From the NCBI GenBank assembly GCA_001430745.1, contig KQ481983.1:424959-441470 (forward strand): 16,512 bases of DNA, in the 5' to 3' direction. The stretch comes from Auxenochlorella pyrenoidosa. Lineage: Eukaryota > Chlorophyta > Trebouxiophyceae > Chlorellales > Chlorellaceae. Position numbers and translations under genes: made by a program. The notes beneath the pieces are model-generated. The model made no database searches. It saw only the letters and a list, made by a program, of their open reading frames with translations, and was not told where the DNA came from. Positions 8,744-16,512 of the stretch are shown here, piece after piece; position 1 is the stretch's first letter; each line of letters starts with the position of its first letter.

Positions 8744-10545
8744 ATGCCGTCGCTGTCCGACCTGCCAAGCGAGGTGCTGACGAACATCTTCGCGGCGCTG
8801 CCCCTACAGGAGCGGTGCGCGTGGCTGTACGAGTGCGAGAGTGTGCAGGAACTGTTGGTGGGCTTGCTGGCTGCAGGCGCGCTCTGCCTGCCTTGACTGC
8901 CGCGGCCCCGCCGGCGACCCTGCAGGCACCGGAGCATCCCGCTGGTGTGCCGCCGCTGGGAGCAGCTGTGCAAGTCAGCGCCGCAGCTGCTATGCTGCAT
9001 CAGCTTCTCTGTCTCCGGGGGCCCGGAAGGCATGGTGCGGCTGATGGCCTTCAGCGCCTGGCTGCTGCGCCACGGGCCAGGGCAGGTGCAGCGGCTGAGC
9101 CTGGAGGCCTCGATTCCAGAGGACACCCCATCCCACTTGCGACAAGATCTGGAGGCAACCGTACTTGCAGCGATTTCGGCGTGCGGCGCAGGCGGCTCGC
9201 TGCGCGCGCTGCGCCTGCGAGGCCTGCTGGGCCAGCCCAGCATCTGGGTGCACGCCATGCGCGGCCTGCAGCAGCTGGACCTTGCTAGAGACAGGTTTAG
9301 GGATGATTTCACCCTGATGCTGGCCTTGGGCTCAGCACCCAGCGATCTGCCCGGCCTTGAGCAGCTGTCGCTGTCTGGCATACAGCTCTCTGCGGTCAAC
9401 CCCTTGCTGGCACCAGCAAGTTTGACCAAGCTGCACCTCAACTTTGATGGCCACCCAGAGCACCCTCCCCTGCCAGACCAGGTGGGGATGGTAACAGCAT
9501 GACCCCTTTTAGTTTCCCCTTGAACACTCTGCATCCTTGCAGCCTGCATGCTCAAGTCGGCTCCCCAGCCTGCCTGCCTGCCAGGCGATTTGCCTGCATG
9601 CCTTAGTGCCATCAGGACTGAAGCACTGACGTGTCCTCCAGAACACCATCAATGACCAGCGCTTGCCTTGTGCCGCAGCTGGGTGTGCAGGGCTGAACAT
9701 GCGAGCATGCTTGCAAGCCGCCGCCGCCTGCCCGCCCGGCCAGGCCTCACAACTGCTCACCCCCGGCATGTCGTCCCACCCTGCAGGTGTCGACCCTCAC
9801 GCGCCTGCACACGCTCAGCCTGAAGTTTGCGGGGCCCGACCTGTCGGCCCTGGCCAGCCTGACCAGCCTGCGGCGCCTGGCGCTGCTGCACTGCGCCTGG
9901 TGGCCGTCCTGCATCGGCGAGCTCCCCCTGGAGGCGCTTGCCCTGGAAGACGGCAACGACTTTTTGCACGACGAGCATGCTGCCGCCGCTGCTGTGGCGG
10001 CAGCGCTGCGGTCGGCGCCGCTGGCCCACCTCGTCCTGAGCGAGGTGCCGCTGGGTGCTGGTCCGCCCCCCGAGCTGGCAGCCACGCGCGGCCTGCGCAC
10101 GTTTGGCTGGATTTCTGCAGCGCGTGATTCAGAGGCGCTGGTCCTGGGACCCTGGGCCCGCAGCCTAGAGCGGCTGGCTGTGCGGGCAGAGGCCGCGGCG
10201 GGCTTTGTGGGCGCGCTGCCCAGCGAGGCGCCCCGCCTCGCCGTGCTGGGGCTGCACTGCGCGGGCGATGTGGACAGCGCTTCCCAGGTCCTGTCACGCC
10301 TTCCAGGCCTCTCCCCGGCGCTGCCTGCGCTGCGCCGCGTGGTGTTGGCGGGCAGCGCGCCGCTCATGGGTGACCTTGCGCCGGCGCTGCTGGCCGCGCA
10401 GCGCGCAGCACCACATGTCTGCATCGACTGCATCGCTGTTCCCATCAACACCCCCAACGCGACGTGGGACACGCTGCTGGCCGCCGTGTGTGGTGGCCCT
10501 GGCTACGAGCCGTGCTCTGCCGAGGCCCTCCTTGCCGCAGCTTGA
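8744..10545 (+). CDS. F-box protein with leucine-rich repeats
   Basis: Three exons: 8744-8814, 8926-9481 and 9787-10545. Phases fit and give 461 aa. Residues about 4-39 are an F-box (LSDLPSEVLTNIFAALPLQE, then PLVCRRWEQLC across the exon 1/2 join). The remainder is a series of irregular leucine-rich repeats, for example VQRLSLEAS, LRALRLRGLLG, LQQLDLARD, LEQLSLSGI, LTKLHLNFDG, LHTLSLKFAG, LRRLALLHC and LERLAVRAE. F-box proteins bind SKP1 in SCF ubiquitin ligases and the repeats choose the target (family knowledge); the target here is unknown. The start was chosen because the F-box begins directly after it and exon 1 joins in frame only through GCG|GTGCGC. Large families of such proteins occur in green algae. 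There is no signal peptide or membrane segment. A poly(A) signal follows at 10600. Confidence 0.85.
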
Positions 10546-10994
10546 TCCTCCTCTGGGCAGAGCCCCTCACCCGCCTGCACTTTTCTTTTTTGGTCCCCCT
10601 GTAAACTTCTGTGACAACCGTGGGCCCCGTGATGTGCCGCCCCGCATTGTCTCGTGTTGGCCGCCATGCGCAACGCACTACGCATGGCATGCCCTCCCAA
10701 CCGCGCTCATCATGCTTTGGCTGCCCTGTTCCCAACTGACAGCTTGCTCACCTGTCTGCAATGATCGCCCAGATGTTCGCACCATACAACTGTGCTTCAT
10801 CTGTTCAGCACTGATATAGTGGCCACCAATGAAGAGCAGCAGCAGGGCGGGGGACAGAGCAGCGGCTTGGCGGGAGCGCGCAGGAGATGAACTCCCCCAT
10901 ACAGATAGGCTTTTCCCTGTCCTCTTCTGAACGTTGAGCTTCCCGCTCGCACCTGTGCGGCCTGCTGGGCCAGCCCAGCATCTGGGTGCGCGCC
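10546..10994 (+). other. Spacer between LRR copies: 3' UTR of copy A and upstream region of copy B
   Basis: The first ~115 bp are the 3' UTR of the F-box gene. From 10708 the sequence follows 8467-8706 of copy A (for example CTTGCTCACCTGTC and GAGCAGCAGCAGGG are shared). At about 10940 it jumps to sequence matching exon 2 of copy A near 9205, marking the deletion point. An ATG at 10887 is in frame with the LRR exon but meets TGA at 10935. Confidence 0.7.
10600..10604 (+). terminator. Poly(A) signal TGTAA of the F-box/LRR gene
   Basis: TGTAA, the usual chlorophyte poly(A) signal, lies 55 bp after the stop codon in CCCCCTGTAAACTTCTGTGA. Confidence 0.65.
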
Positions 10995-12365
10995 ATGCGC
11001 GGCCTGCAGCAGCTGGACCTTGCTGTAGAGTTTCGGACGCCATCCACCCAGCTGCTGGCTTTGCGCTCAGCACCCAGGGACCTGGCCGGCCTCCTGCAGC
11101 TGTCGTTGTCTGGCGTTGACCTAGAGCTGACTGCGGATGCCAGATTGCCACCAGGTCTGACCAAGCTGCACCTCAACCTTCTTGGCCAGCCCACTGAAGT
11201 GCTAGCCCAGGTGGGTTTGCATCTCCCTTGTAGGTGCAATTCGTGCTCTGCACCCTTGTAGACCGCATGGTTGTGTCGGCCCCCGTGCCTGCATGCCAGC
11301 CTGTCTGCCTGCCTGCATTCTTGCCAGCCTGAACAACGCACTGCCGGGTGTCCAAGGCCACGGCCAGCCGATCGTGTTGCACCTGGGTTTTCGGGGCAGG
11401 ACGCGTGAGCATGCCCACCTGCCCGCCCGGCCAGGCCTCACAACTGCGCGCCCCCCGGCATGCCGTCCCACCCTGCAGGTGTCGACCCTCACGCGCCTGC
11501 ACACGCTCAGCCTGGCATTAGCGGACGACAGCCTGTCGTTCCTGGCCAGCCTGACCAGCCTGCGCCGCCTGGCGCTGCTGCACTGCTCGGCCTGGCCAGC
11601 CTGCCTCAGCCAGCTTCGCCTGGAGGCACTCGCCCTGGAGGACCTCCACGAGTCCCTGGCAAACCCGGGGGCGGCCGCCGCTGCAGCGGGGCGGGCGCTG
11701 CGGCTGGCGCCGCTGACCCACCTCGTCCTCGGCGAGCCAGCGCCAGGCGCCGGCCTGCCTGCGGAGCTGGCAGCCACGCGCGGCCTGCGCACGTTTGCCT
11801 GGATACCTTCGCCTGATCAGGTTGAACTCACACCCCTGGTCTTGGGGCCCTGGGCCCGCAGCTTGGAGCGGCTGGCTGCCTGTGCAGAGGACGCGGTTGA
11901 ATTCGTGGGCGCGCTGCCGAGCGAGGCGCCCCGCCTCGCCGTTCTCGGGCTGCACTGCGAATATTTGCACAGCGCCTCCCACGTCCTGTCCCGCCTGCCG
12001 GGCCTCGCCCAGGCGCTGCCTGTGCTGCGCCGCCTGGTGCTGGCTGGCAGCGAGCGGGCCATCGGGGCCCTCGCGCCGGCGCTGCTGGCCGCGCAGCGTG
12101 CGACACCCGGCGTGTGCATCGACTGCATTGCCCTTGAGGACGACTACCCCCACAAGGCGACCTGGGACTCGCTGCTGGCCGCGGTGTGTGGCGGGCCCGG
12201 CCACGAGCCGTGCTCTGCGGAGGCCTTCCTTGCCGCGGCATGAGCCTTCTCTGGGTCCAGAGCCCCTGAACCCCCTGCACCTTTTTTTCCTTTTATACAA
12301 CCTCCTGCAAACTTCTGTGACAACCCTGGGCCCGTCATTCGCTGCCCCGCATCGTCTCGTGTTGG
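10708..12365 (+). repeat. Tandem segmental duplication, copy B (internally deleted)
   Basis: Partner of 8467-10660, shorter by about 536 bp. Most of the difference is one internal deletion of roughly 500 bp covering the F-box exon, intron 1 and the first part of exon 2. Another 37 bp comes from a shorter intron (268 against 305 bp). Confidence 0.85.
10995..12243 (+). CDS. Leucine-rich-repeat protein without F-box (truncated tandem copy)
   Basis: Two exons, 10995-11210 and 11479-12243, give 326 aa from the first in-frame ATG (MRGLQQLDLA). The homologous frame is open back to a TGA at 10935, so a start further upstream would need a new exon. Both exons stay open and match the F-box/LRR gene closely: residues around VLGPWARSLERLA through GALPSEAPRLAVLGLHC differ at about 5 of 40 positions. 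Length changes between the copies are whole codons, which suggests the frame was kept. The F-box and about the first 155 residues of the parent are missing, so it cannot join an SCF complex in the usual way. It could be an LRR-only protein that competes for the parent's target (inference) or a decaying copy. The parent's TGTAA poly(A) signal reads TGCAA here. Function is unknown and the start is uncertain. Confidence 0.6.
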
Positions 12366-12840
12366 TTGGCAAAGCCCAATTGTGTTGGCAAAGCCCCCGT
12401 TTGCCACCTCATTTCATGCCTCCTGCATTAATCTGTGATGGCAGTACACACCGCAGCACACGCGGGCACAGGGCAGCCGTGCGGTAGCACAGCTGGCCAC
12501 AGAATGACAGGTTGCAAGTCCAGGACGGGTTGATAATGGGAGATAATGATTTGTTGGCTGCGGCACCAGTGGAGAGGAGTGGACACTGTGAGGTAAGGCT
12601 CTGGCTGCTGTGCATTGTCTCCCTTTGCATGTCCCCCTCCACCCACGGGTTGCAGCTCACTGTCAAGCTGCATTATTTACATGCTGGTGTGGGCTGCAGG
12701 AAAGTGGCATGCGCAACAGTGTGCAGGATGGAACAAAGTGCAAAATGCAACGTCAGCTGCTGTCTAGGTGCAGCGTTCAACTGGTCGAGTACTCTCTCTC
12801 CCCTTTACCTGCCCCGAGGGTGATGCTCGTGCCGCCGCCA
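12244..12840. other. Convergent intergenic region (LRR copy B and CAP gene 3' flanks)
   Basis: Up to 12365 it is the 3' UTR related to that of copy A. A short direct repeat TTGGCAAAGCCC occurs twice near 12366-12396. The remainder is less GC-rich and holds no recognisable gene. The CAP gene poly(A) candidate is at 12677. Confidence 0.6.
12677..12681 (-). terminator. Candidate poly(A) signal of the CAP gene
   Basis: TTACA on the plus strand reads TGTAA on the minus strand, about 160 bp after the CAP gene stop codon. Confidence 0.5.
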
Positions 12841-14185
12841 TCAGGCTTGTACCTGACTGGCATACTGCCCCGCCACATTGCCGGGAGGATCGTAGAAACA
12901 AATCACAAGGCCGCCCAGGCTGCCGCCGCACTGGGCAAAGCCGCAGCCGAGCCTGCTGGTGGCCTGCAGGGCGGGCAGACGGACGCCTTGGGAGGGAGGG
13001 CTTGGACTGCACACTGTGGCATGCGCCAGTGATTCACAGCACACATCTGAAAGGAATACACCTCTCTTGACAGAGTGTGTGGTTTCGTTTCCTAAGGGAC
13101 AGCAGTTGCATGCGGTCCGGGTTGCATCCCCGGATAGGTCACAGAGCCGCCGCTCCAATGTGCACCCACCTTCCACACCACCTGCGTCCAGCTGAGGGCG
13201 CTCTGGGGGGGCGCGCCGGCAGCGCCAGCTGTGTACGAGGATCGCCCGCCAAGCCACAGCGGCACTGCAGCCGCGCAGGTGCGGTACGCTGTGCTTGCTG
13301 CCAGGTTCTCGCCGTAGCCCGAGCCAGAGGGCTGCAGCAGGCGGGCAGGTGAAGGAGGGGGGGGAGGCGCAGCCCGGGCCGCTCTCTGCTGTTTGCAAGC
13401 AGGCAAGCCAGACCAGTGGCCCTGAAGGTGCAAGCAGGCAGAGACCCACAGTGCAGTGCCCAAGCCCATGCCAGACGGTGCCACACTGGGGCGGGCCAGC
13501 GCCTCGCCTGCAGCTGGCACTTGGCAGCCTCGGCCTGCGCCTTGTCCGCCAGATCAGCGCTCCAGGTCAGCGGCGCTGCGCCGTGCTGTGCACGCTCCGC
13601 ATTGTGCGCATCCAGAACGGCCTGCCTGTCGGGGCAGCTGCCCCCCGTCAGGCCGCCCCCCCCGGTGGCGCTGACATTCTGCGGTGGCGCCTCGGCGGAG
13701 GGAGCTGGGGCTGGGAGTGCAGCGGGGCGGGGTGACTCTGGTGCTGGCAGGGCAGCGCTGACCACAGGACGCACCGCCTCTGGGGCTGGCGGCGGGGCTG
13801 GCGAGGTTGGGACAACCTCTGCTGCGGGTGGCGGGGCGGGTTCCGCGACAGGGGCCTTTGCTTCTGGCGAAGGGGCAGCGCCTGGTGCCGACGGAGGAGC
13901 GCCAGCCACAGGGAGGGCAATCGCCGAGGGCCGAGCCAAGAGGGCCCGCCCAGCCCCAGCTCTGCTGCCGACAGCGCCGCCGCCTGCGCAGGCGACCTCC
14001 TGTGAAACAGCAGCGCCTGCGGGGCAGCGAAGAGCGGGCGATCGAACATAGATTTGAATGCAAACGGCTCCAGCCCGCCCTGGAGGAGCAGGCGTAGGCG
14101 TGTTTCCAGGCCCGCGGACCGGTTGCTTACCTGAGCTTCCCGTGCCGCCCAGCAGCACCAGCAGAACCATCAGCCAAGCCCCCAT
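12841..14185 (-). CDS. Secreted CAP-domain (SCP/PR-1-like) protein with proline-rich linker
   Basis: Four exons: 14131-14185, 13508-14016, 13170-13331 and 12841-12963, giving 282 aa. Residues 1-19 (MGAWLMVLLVLLGGTGSSG) are a signal peptide, so the product should enter the secretory path. Residues about 59-131 are a Pro/Ala-rich linker with SP and PAP repeats, like hydroxyproline-rich wall proteins, followed by one NVSA glycosylation site. The CAP domain runs from about 146 to the end: LDAHNAERAQHGAAPLTW, GYGENLA (194-200), SWTQVVWK (235-242), LGCGFAQC and ICFYDPPGNVAGQY. CAP proteins are extracellular and in plants are linked to defence and sterol binding (family knowledge); the role here is unknown. 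Odd points: intron 2 fits only as GC-AG (CTGCAG|GCGAGG, 13332-13507), and positions usually His, Glu and His appear as Pro189, Gly217 and Ser235. Confidence 0.85.
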
Positions 14186-15128
14186 GTTGTAGGACGTCGG
14201 GGAAGCACAGAGAGGCAGGGCTGGGGTCAATCTTGTTGGTGGCATGCCAGCTGTGCCTGCCCGTCTTCCCAGCTTCCTTGCTCTCCCCAGACCTGGTCTG
14301 CAGCCTTTCAGATGACGAATGAGGCCCAATCGCTGATAATTTCGAATCAGACACCGCCCATGGCAGGGCGGTGCCTGCTTGACAAGTCTGCAACAGCGCC
14401 GCTGGAACGGTGCTGCGTGGGTGCTGCGTGCGAGCCACGTGCGAGCCACGGCTCGCGCCGTTATCCGTGTCCTCAACCAGCCTGGCTTGGCGCACAGCTT
14501 ACAGGCTGGGCGCAGCACTGCCACCGCAGTATGCTAGTTCACTTGCGAGCGCTGAATACCATGTCTGGGGACGGAGAGAACGCGGCTACCACAAAAAAAG
14601 CTGCCTCCCAAAACGGCGGCAGGGCAGGGGGGGGGTGGGGGACATAAGCAAAATCACGCGCAATGTGGGTGTGCATTAAATTGGGGGGAGGGGAGGGTGC
14701 GGGGTTCTCGCAAGGTTGGCGGCAGGCAGGCAGAGGTGTATTGCAGGGGGGCGGAGAGCTGTGGGGGGAATAACTCAAGGGAAAGAAAGGAGGGGGCCCG
14801 TGTGGAAGCGGGCCCTGCGAGCGGCGGGCTGAGACAAACCCCAGCCCCCCGCTGCAGAGGCGGTGGTGGTACATTTGTTGGCTCTGCTTTTGTTTGTCGC
14901 CGCGGCGACGCCTGGGCAAGAGGCGCAGGCCCGGGCCGCCGAGACGCGCCGCCACGCTGCCAGGCGCTGCGGCACCGTGCCTCGCTGTCACGCCGCCGCA
15001 GCGCCCGGCACGGGCGGCCGGCGGGCGTGCACGCCGGCATGTCCAGCCCCTGCGCGCCGCTCCGCCCTTGCCGACGCGCCGCCTGGCCCCTGCGCGGTGC
15101 CGCCCGGTTCTTGCCAGCACAGCGCCGC
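14186..15128. other. Intergenic: CAP gene upstream region and GGPP synthase 3' flank
   Basis: 943 bp without a recognisable gene; both neighbours are on the minus strand. The left part should hold the CAP promoter, including a CACGTG palindrome inside short repeats (14410-14449). The right part should hold the GGPP synthase 3' UTR, but I found no minus-strand TGTAA there. Confidence 0.6.
14410..14449. promoter_or_regulatory. Short 11-nt repeats with a G-box upstream of the CAP gene
   Basis: GTGCTGCGTG occurs at 14410 and 14421, then GTGCGAGCCAC at 14428 and 14439, all with 11-nt spacing. The join of the last two makes CACGTG (14436-14441), the plant G-box core, about 250 bp upstream of the ATG. 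Regulatory function is inference. Confidence 0.3.
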
Positions 15129-15911
15129 TCAGTTCTTGCGGGAGCGGATGTACTCGGCCAGGGCGTAGAGCGGGGCGGCCTTGGCGGGGTCGTAGGTGGA
15201 CAGCATGCTCTTGGCCTCCTCGATCAGCTCGTCGGCAATCTGCGCGGGGGTAGTGGTTGGGGCGGCGGCATGATGGCTGGGCATGGAGGCACAAGTGGGG
15301 CGCCAGGGGGCTGGCGAGCAGCGCGCAGAGGGCCGCTGCACCGCGCGGGCGGCTCGAGCGCCCGCACAGGGGAACACCCACCGCCCCTGCCAGCCCTCCG
15401 TGCCGGGCAGGCGTCATAGTCGTAAAGTTAGTAAAAGAAAATAAAGCAAAAAACAATCATTCACGCCCCACCTCGCGCGAGCGCTCGAGGCCGACCAGCG
15501 AGGGGTAGGTGGTCTTGGCCGAGGCCAGGTCCTTGCCGGCCGTCTTGCCCAGCTCCTCGGTGGTGGCGGTGATGTCCAGGATGTCGTCCACCACCTGGGG
15601 GGTGGGGGGGGGGGGGGGTGTGTGTGTGGGGGGTGAGAGGGAGGGGGGGAGGTGTGTGTGTTGGAGTTGGGGTTTGTGAGAGTGTATGTGTGTGTGTGAT
15701 GGGGTTGGGGTTTGTGACTGGGAAGGGGCGAGGGCACCCAGAGATGCAGATGGGTGGCGATGGTGCGGGGGCACAGCAGCACGACTGTGGTGGGAGGCGC
15801 GGCAGGCAGACGCGGCGGCGGGGCGCATGGCCAGCGCAGCAGCCGACGCGACCTCATAGCAGGCCAAGCTTTGCCGCGCAGGCTGTTCAGGAGAACGTGC
15901 TGCCCGGGCGC

Positions 15912-15948
<37 letters not shown>

Positions 15949-16381
15949 CGGGCCCACCTGGAAGGCCAGGCCGATGGAGCGCGAGTACTTGCGCAGGCGG
16001 TCCACGTCCACCTCGCCCGCGCCGCCCAGGATGGCGCCGCTCACCACCGCCGCCTCGAGCAGCGCGGCGGTCTTGTGCTCGTGGATGTACTGCGGGACAG
16101 GTGGGGTGGGGTGGGGTGGGTGGTTGGGGCCATGGCAGCCGGGCAGTGGCAGCGGTTCTCAGGCCCCGCGGGCTGGTGCGCCGGGGTTGGCAGGCAGGGG
16201 AGAGCAGGCACAGGTGCAGCCCAGGCCTGCGCCCCAGCGCACTGCCAAAGCCCGCGCCAATGTCCGCGGCCCGGGCCCCCACCTGCAGCGTCTCCAGGCC
16301 CACCACCTCGCCCTTGCCCTCGCTCTTGATGTCCACCACCTGGCCCGCCACCAGGCCCTCGGAGCCCACGGCCTTGCCGAC
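15129..16381 (-). CDS. GGPPS: Geranylgeranyl diphosphate synthase (partial, C-terminal part)
   Basis: Condenses isopentenyl diphosphate with allylic diphosphates to make GGPP for carotenoids, chlorophyll and prenylation, usually in the plastid in algae (family knowledge). Four 3' exons are visible: 16283-16381, 15958-16089, 15472-15594 and 15129-15239. All join in phase 0 and code the last 154 residues. The earlier part, including the first Asp-rich motif, is beyond the right edge; 16382-16512 is intron. Family motifs in order are [35 protein letters not shown], the second Asp-rich motif [35 protein letters not shown], and the C-terminus [16 protein letters not shown]. The pattern follows plant GGPP synthases rather than the longer-chain solanesyl type. 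Intron lengths are 193, 363 and 232 bp. Plastid location cannot be judged because the N-terminus is missing. Confidence 0.93.
15598..15725. repeat. Low-complexity G/TG-rich tract in GGPPS intron
   Basis: G15 at 15604-15618, then TG repeats, G runs, and TTGGGGTTTGTGA twice (about 15666 and 15704). In the transcript it reads as C- and CA-rich sequence before the acceptor of the DDILD exon. Confidence 0.75.
15913..15948. repeat. Tetranucleotide microsatellite (CAGG)9, CCTG in the transcript
   Basis: Nine perfect CAGG units on the plus strand. They lie just inside the GGPPS intron, 9 nt from the donor (GTGGGC, 15952-15957), and read (CCTG)9 in the pre-mRNA. Confidence 0.9.
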
Positions 16382-16512
16382 CTGCGGGGAGGGGGGAGCC
16401 GGGTGGGGTAAGGGCGCTCAGGTTGGTGACTGGCCACAGCTCCAGCAGCGCTCTCCTGCGTCACATGCATGCGCCCGCCAAGCGGCCTGCGCGCACCGGC
16501 AGGGGCAGGCAA

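Larger units (their letters stand above)
8467..10660 (+). repeat. Tandem segmental duplication, copy A
   Basis: The unit holds promoter, F-box/LRR gene and 3' UTR. It begins with TCATCATGCC and ends at CTCGTGTTGG. Its partner is 10708-12365. Similarity can be followed in the upstream region, exon 2 from about 9210, part of intron 2, exon 3 and the 3' UTR. Confidence 0.85.

Noticed and set aside
10887..10937. ATG in frame with LRR copy B, upstream of the chosen start
   Set aside because: It meets TGA at 10935 and no convincing donor lies between to skip the stop.
13139..14524. Long open frame of 461 codons on the minus strand
   Set aside because: Only parts of it are CAP gene exons. The frame runs through introns 1 and 2 by chance in GC-rich DNA; splice sites and family motifs fit the four-exon model better.
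15428..15434. Minus-strand TACTAAC, the yeast branch-point consensus, in an A/T-rich island of the last GGPPS intron
   Set aside because: It lies about 40 nt from the donor and about 190 nt from the acceptor, the wrong end for a branch point.
2049..16381. Possible metabolic gene cluster (lipid and isoprenoid genes together)
   Set aside because: The genes lie on both strands, belong to separate pathways and all are housekeeping; nothing shows co-regulation.

Overview
The window looks like nuclear DNA of a green alga, most likely a Chlorella-type trebouxiophyte (species is inference). The evidence is very GC-rich sequence, genes cut by many introns of 110-560 bp, donors of the GTGAG/GTGGG/GTGCG type, C-rich acceptor tracts, proteins whose closest recalled relatives are plant or algal, and the chlorophyte TGTAA poly(A) signal. 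I joined exons by hand, using splice sites, reading phase and remembered family sequences. All joins below keep frame, but none has been tested against transcripts.

Layout, left to right. (1) 32-951, minus: the 5' part of a nuclear gene for the alpha-carboxyltransferase subunit of plastid acetyl-CoA carboxylase, running off the left edge. (2) 2049-6165, minus: a complete eight-exon ethanolamine-phosphate cytidylyltransferase (497 aa, two catalytic-type domains and an N-terminal membrane segment). (3) 6547-8304, plus: a complete four-exon TRAPPC2L-like vesicle-tethering subunit (143 aa), divergent from gene 2 across a 381-bp shared upstream region. (4) 8744-10545, plus: a three-exon F-box/leucine-rich-repeat protein (461 aa). 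(5) 10995-12243, plus: a tandem copy of gene 4 that has lost the F-box exon and the first part of exon 2. (6) 12841-14185, minus: a secreted CAP/PR-1-like protein with a proline-rich linker and apparently degenerate active-site residues; one intron appears to be GC-AG. (7) 15129-16381 and beyond, minus: the C-terminal exons of geranylgeranyl diphosphate synthase, whose 5' part lies past the right edge.

The genes are not an operon. Three serve lipid or isoprenoid synthesis (fatty acids, phosphatidylethanolamine, GGPP) and one membrane traffic, but their adjacency is probably chance. I find no tRNA, rRNA, CRISPR array or recognisable transposon.

I found no clearly new multi-gene system. The best leads are structural. 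Several introns carry diverged tandem copies of the exon/intron junction beside them (TRAPPC2L introns 2 and 3; cytidylyltransferase introns 2 and 5), as if introns here grow by duplicating splice junctions. The LRR pair is a clean example of a substrate-recognition protein losing its F-box through a local deletion after tandem duplication. The CAP protein seems to have lost three of the four cavity residues usual in its family.
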